Below the pieces are notes generated by a model, which was not told where the DNA came from, ran no database searches, and was given only the letters and a program-made list of their open reading frames with translations. Both the position numbers and the translations under genes were made by a program. Below are positions 6,771 through 8,639 of a stretch of DNA of 8,639 nt, in pieces. The DNA comes from Methyloglobulus sp. (GTDB taxonomy: Bacteria > Pseudomonadota > Gammaproteobacteria > Methylococcales > Methylomonadaceae). Location: the NCBI GenBank assembly GCA_013140405.1, contig JABFSV010000537.1:1-8639 (forward strand), given 5' to 3'. Every line of letters begins with the position of its first letter. The stretch's first letter is position 1.

Positions 6771-8639
6771 TTATTTTCCTGAAGGGTTACCGTATAAGGC
6801 AGAATGTACGACAGCTTTTTGTTGTTCTATGTGGACATGGAAATGACCGACGGCGGGTGATGCCGATGCTTCACGGCCTGCATAACTCACTTTGACAGGT
6901 GATTCCAAATTATCTGTAAAGTGGTGTTTAGACTGATACCACGCCCCTTGATTTTGGGGTTCTTCCTGACACCAGACGAATTCTTTCAGATTTTTATATT
7001 TTGCAACTTCTGCCTTAAAGAGTTCTGCCGGAAAAGGATACAGTTGCTCAAGACGGGCAATAGCGACGGTTTTTAGGTCATCTTCGCGGCGCGTTTCCAG
7101 TAAATCATAGTAAACCTTGCCAGCACAAAAGACTAAGCGAGTGACTTTTTTAGGGTCAATATTATCCTGTTCGCCAATAACAGGAAAGAACTGCCCGTGG
7201 GTCAAGTCTTCAAGGGTCGAAATGGCAAGTTTATGCCGCAATAAACTTTTAGGGCTCATGACGATAAGCGGCTTTCTGTATGGGCGTATGAGTTGACGGC
7301 GTAGTAAATGAAAGATTTGTGCGGGTGTTGTCGGATAGCATACCTGGATATTATGTTCGGCACAGAGTTGTAAATAACGCTCCAGCCGAGCCGAGGAATG
7401 TTCGGGGCCTTGGCCTTCAAAACCATGCGGAAGCAGCATGACGAGTCCGCATAAACGCCCCCATTTGGTTTCACCGGAGCTGATAAACTGGTCAATAACG
7501 ACTTGGGCGCCATTGGCAAAATCACCAAATTGCGCTTCCCAGATAACCAGGGTGTTAGGCATAGTCGTACTATAACCGTATTCAAAACCCAAAACACCCG
7601 CTTCAGAAAGCAAAGAGTCGTAAATTTGCACATTTCCTTGGTCTTTATCCAGCTTTTTAAGTGGTTTGTAGGTTTTATTGTTCAGTTGATTGTGCAGCAC
7701 AGCGTGGCGATGGACAAAAGTGCCACGTCCAACGTCTTGCCCAGTCAGCCGGATGTTAAATTTTTCTATCAGCAAAGTGGCGTACGCCATGTTCTCCGCG
7801 AAGCCCCAATCTAAAGGCATTCCACCTGCTGCCATTTTTCGGCGGTTATCCATAACTTTGGCAACCCTTGGGTGCAATTCAAAGCCCGTCGGTAAGCGTA
7901 GCATCCTGTCGTTACAAAAGCGTATATGGTCAATGGAAACTGCCGTACGGGTAGGAGTATCCCAATTTTGGTTTAGGAATAAGTTCCATTGGGCGCTGTA
8001 CGAATAGATGTTGCTATCCAGGACAGGCCTTGACACGATAACCCCGGCTTCAAGCTGTTGCTGATAAGCGATAGCCATATCAGTTGATTGTTTTTCGGTA
8101 AGCGTGTTTTCCCTGATGAGCCTTTCAGCATAAATTTTGCGGGTGGTTTTGTGATTACGGATTTTTTTGTACATCAACGGCTGGGTGGTGGCAGGTTCGT
8201 CCGCTTCATTATGGCCTAAGCGACGGTAGCAGATAAGGTCTATCACGACATCTTTATTGAAGGTCATCCTGTAATCAAGTGCCAGCTTGGTCACGAACAG
8301 GACTGCTTCAGGGTCATCACCGTTAACGTGGAAAACTGGCGCTTGGATCATGCCGGCAACGTCTGTGCAATACAGGGTTGAGCGTGCATCAAGTGGATTG
8401 CTGGTGGTAAAACCGATCTGGTTGTTGATAACAATATGGACAGTCCCGCCCGTATTAAAAGCGCGGGTTTGGGACATGTTTAATGTTTCCATGACGATAC
8501 CTTGCCCAGAAAAGGCAGCATCGCCATGAATAAGCACAGGAATCACGGCATTTTTGCCGTCTTTCCCTGAGCGATCCTGGCGGGCTTTGACCGAACCTTC
8601 GACAACTGGGTTGATAATTTCCAGATGGGATGGATTGAA
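6771..8639 (-). CDS. sucA: 2-oxoglutarate dehydrogenase E1 component (N-terminus cut by window edge)
   Basis: This thiamine-diphosphate-dependent decarboxylase oxidatively decarboxylates 2-oxoglutarate and succinylates the lipoyl arm of SucB. The frame is open to the right edge and gives 622 residues; E. coli SucA has about 933, so roughly the first 310 are missing. The first ATG-like start inside (GTG at 8546-8544) is not the true start, because [16 protein letters not shown], a conserved SucA block, precedes it at visible residues 1-16. Further landmarks are [11 protein letters not shown] (37-47) and [16 protein letters not shown] (72-87) in the ThDP/Mg region, [12 protein letters not shown] (138-149), and, later, [14 protein letters not shown] with its conserved histidines, [19 protein letters not shown], and [13 protein letters not shown]. 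The C-terminal domain has [13 protein letters not shown] and ASASPAVG. It is first in the visible operon with sucB and the lpd-like gene; its promoter lies outside the window. No key residue looks altered in the visible part. Confidence 0.97.
   Translation of the reverse strand, partial: FNPSHLEIINPVVEGSVKARQDRSGKDGKNAVIPVLIHGDAAFSGQGIVMETLNMSQTRAFNTGGTVHIVINNQIGFTTSNPLDARSTLYCTDVAGMIQAPVFHVNGDDPEAVLFVTKLALDYRMTFNKDVVIDLICYRRLGHNEADEPATTQPLMYKKIRNHKTTRKIYAERLIRENTLTEKQSTDMAIAYQQQLEAGVIVSRPVLDSNIYSYSAQWNLFLNQNWDTPTRTAVSIDHIRFCNDRMLRLPTGFELHPRVAKVMDNRRKMAAGGMPLDWGFAENMAYATLLIEKFNIRLTGQDVGRGTFVHRHAVLHNQLNNKTYKPLKKLDKDQGNVQIYDSLLSEAGVLGFEYGYSTTMPNTLVIWEAQFGDFANGAQVVIDQFISSGETKWGRLCGLVMLLPHGFEGQGPEHSSARLERYLQLCAEHNIQVCYPTTPAQIFHLLRRQLIRPYRKPLIVMSPKSLLRHKLAISTLEDLTHGQFFPVIGEQDNIDPKKVTRLVFCAGKVYYDLLETRREDDLKTVAIARLEQLYPFPAELFKAEVAKYKNLKEFVWCQEEPQNQGAWYQSKHHFTDNLESPVKVSYAGREASASPAVGHFHVHIEQQKAVVHSALYGNPSGK
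6777..6780 (-). promoter_or_regulatory. Ribosome binding site for sucB
   Basis: AGGA on the minus strand lies 7 nt upstream of the sucB ATG (6769-6767) and inside the last codons of sucA. It is the only clear Shine-Dalgarno sequence in front of a gene start in this window, and it supports the sucB start chosen. Confidence 0.7.

Noticed and set aside
6771..8546. A complete 591-residue E1-like protein starting at the GTG at 8546
   Set aside because: The frame stays open to the window edge and encodes the conserved SucA block FNPSHLEI before this codon, so it is an internal codon of a truncated sucA.

Overview
The window looks like the chromosome of a gammaproteobacterium of moderate GC content. 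The support is the E. coli-type GshA, the SucA/SucB pair with strongly proteobacterial sequence, RecQ, and an iron-sulfur APS-reductase type CysH. A methanotroph-like or sulfur-oxidiser-like gammaproteobacterium would fit, but this is an impression from protein sequence and not proven. There are no mobile elements, tRNAs, rRNAs or CRISPR arrays. Coding density is very high, and the only gene-free stretches are about 90 bp (1648-1738) and about 70 bp (4036-4104).

Layout. Positions 1-1647 (minus strand) hold recQ, which loses its C-terminal end at the left edge of the window. A 91-bp divergent spacer follows, with a perfect TATAAT box and a 10-bp palindrome. On the plus strand, gshA (1739-3316) and cysH (3319-4035) are only 2 bp apart and form a sulfur/thiol pair: CysH reduces activated sulfate on the way to cysteine, and GshA commits cysteine to glutathione. 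A short convergent spacer (4036-4104) carries a candidate terminator and a larger inverted repeat. The rest is a minus-strand operon in the order sucA (N-terminus cut at the right edge), sucB, lpd-like gene. These correspond to E1, E2 and E3 of the 2-oxoglutarate dehydrogenase complex. The sucA-sucB gap is 1 bp and the sucB-lpd gap is 4 bp.

The main oddity is the third gene of that operon. It is a full-length, intact dihydrolipoamide dehydrogenase homologue with FAD, NAD and C-terminal HxHPxxxE motifs. However, its redox-active site (family form GGTCxNxGCIPSK) reads PGIFTNALCLEMV, so the first cysteine is Phe52 and the IPSK segment is lost. It therefore should not be able to reoxidise dihydrolipoamide by the normal disulfide mechanism, although it sits in the E3 slot behind apparently normal E1 and E2 genes.
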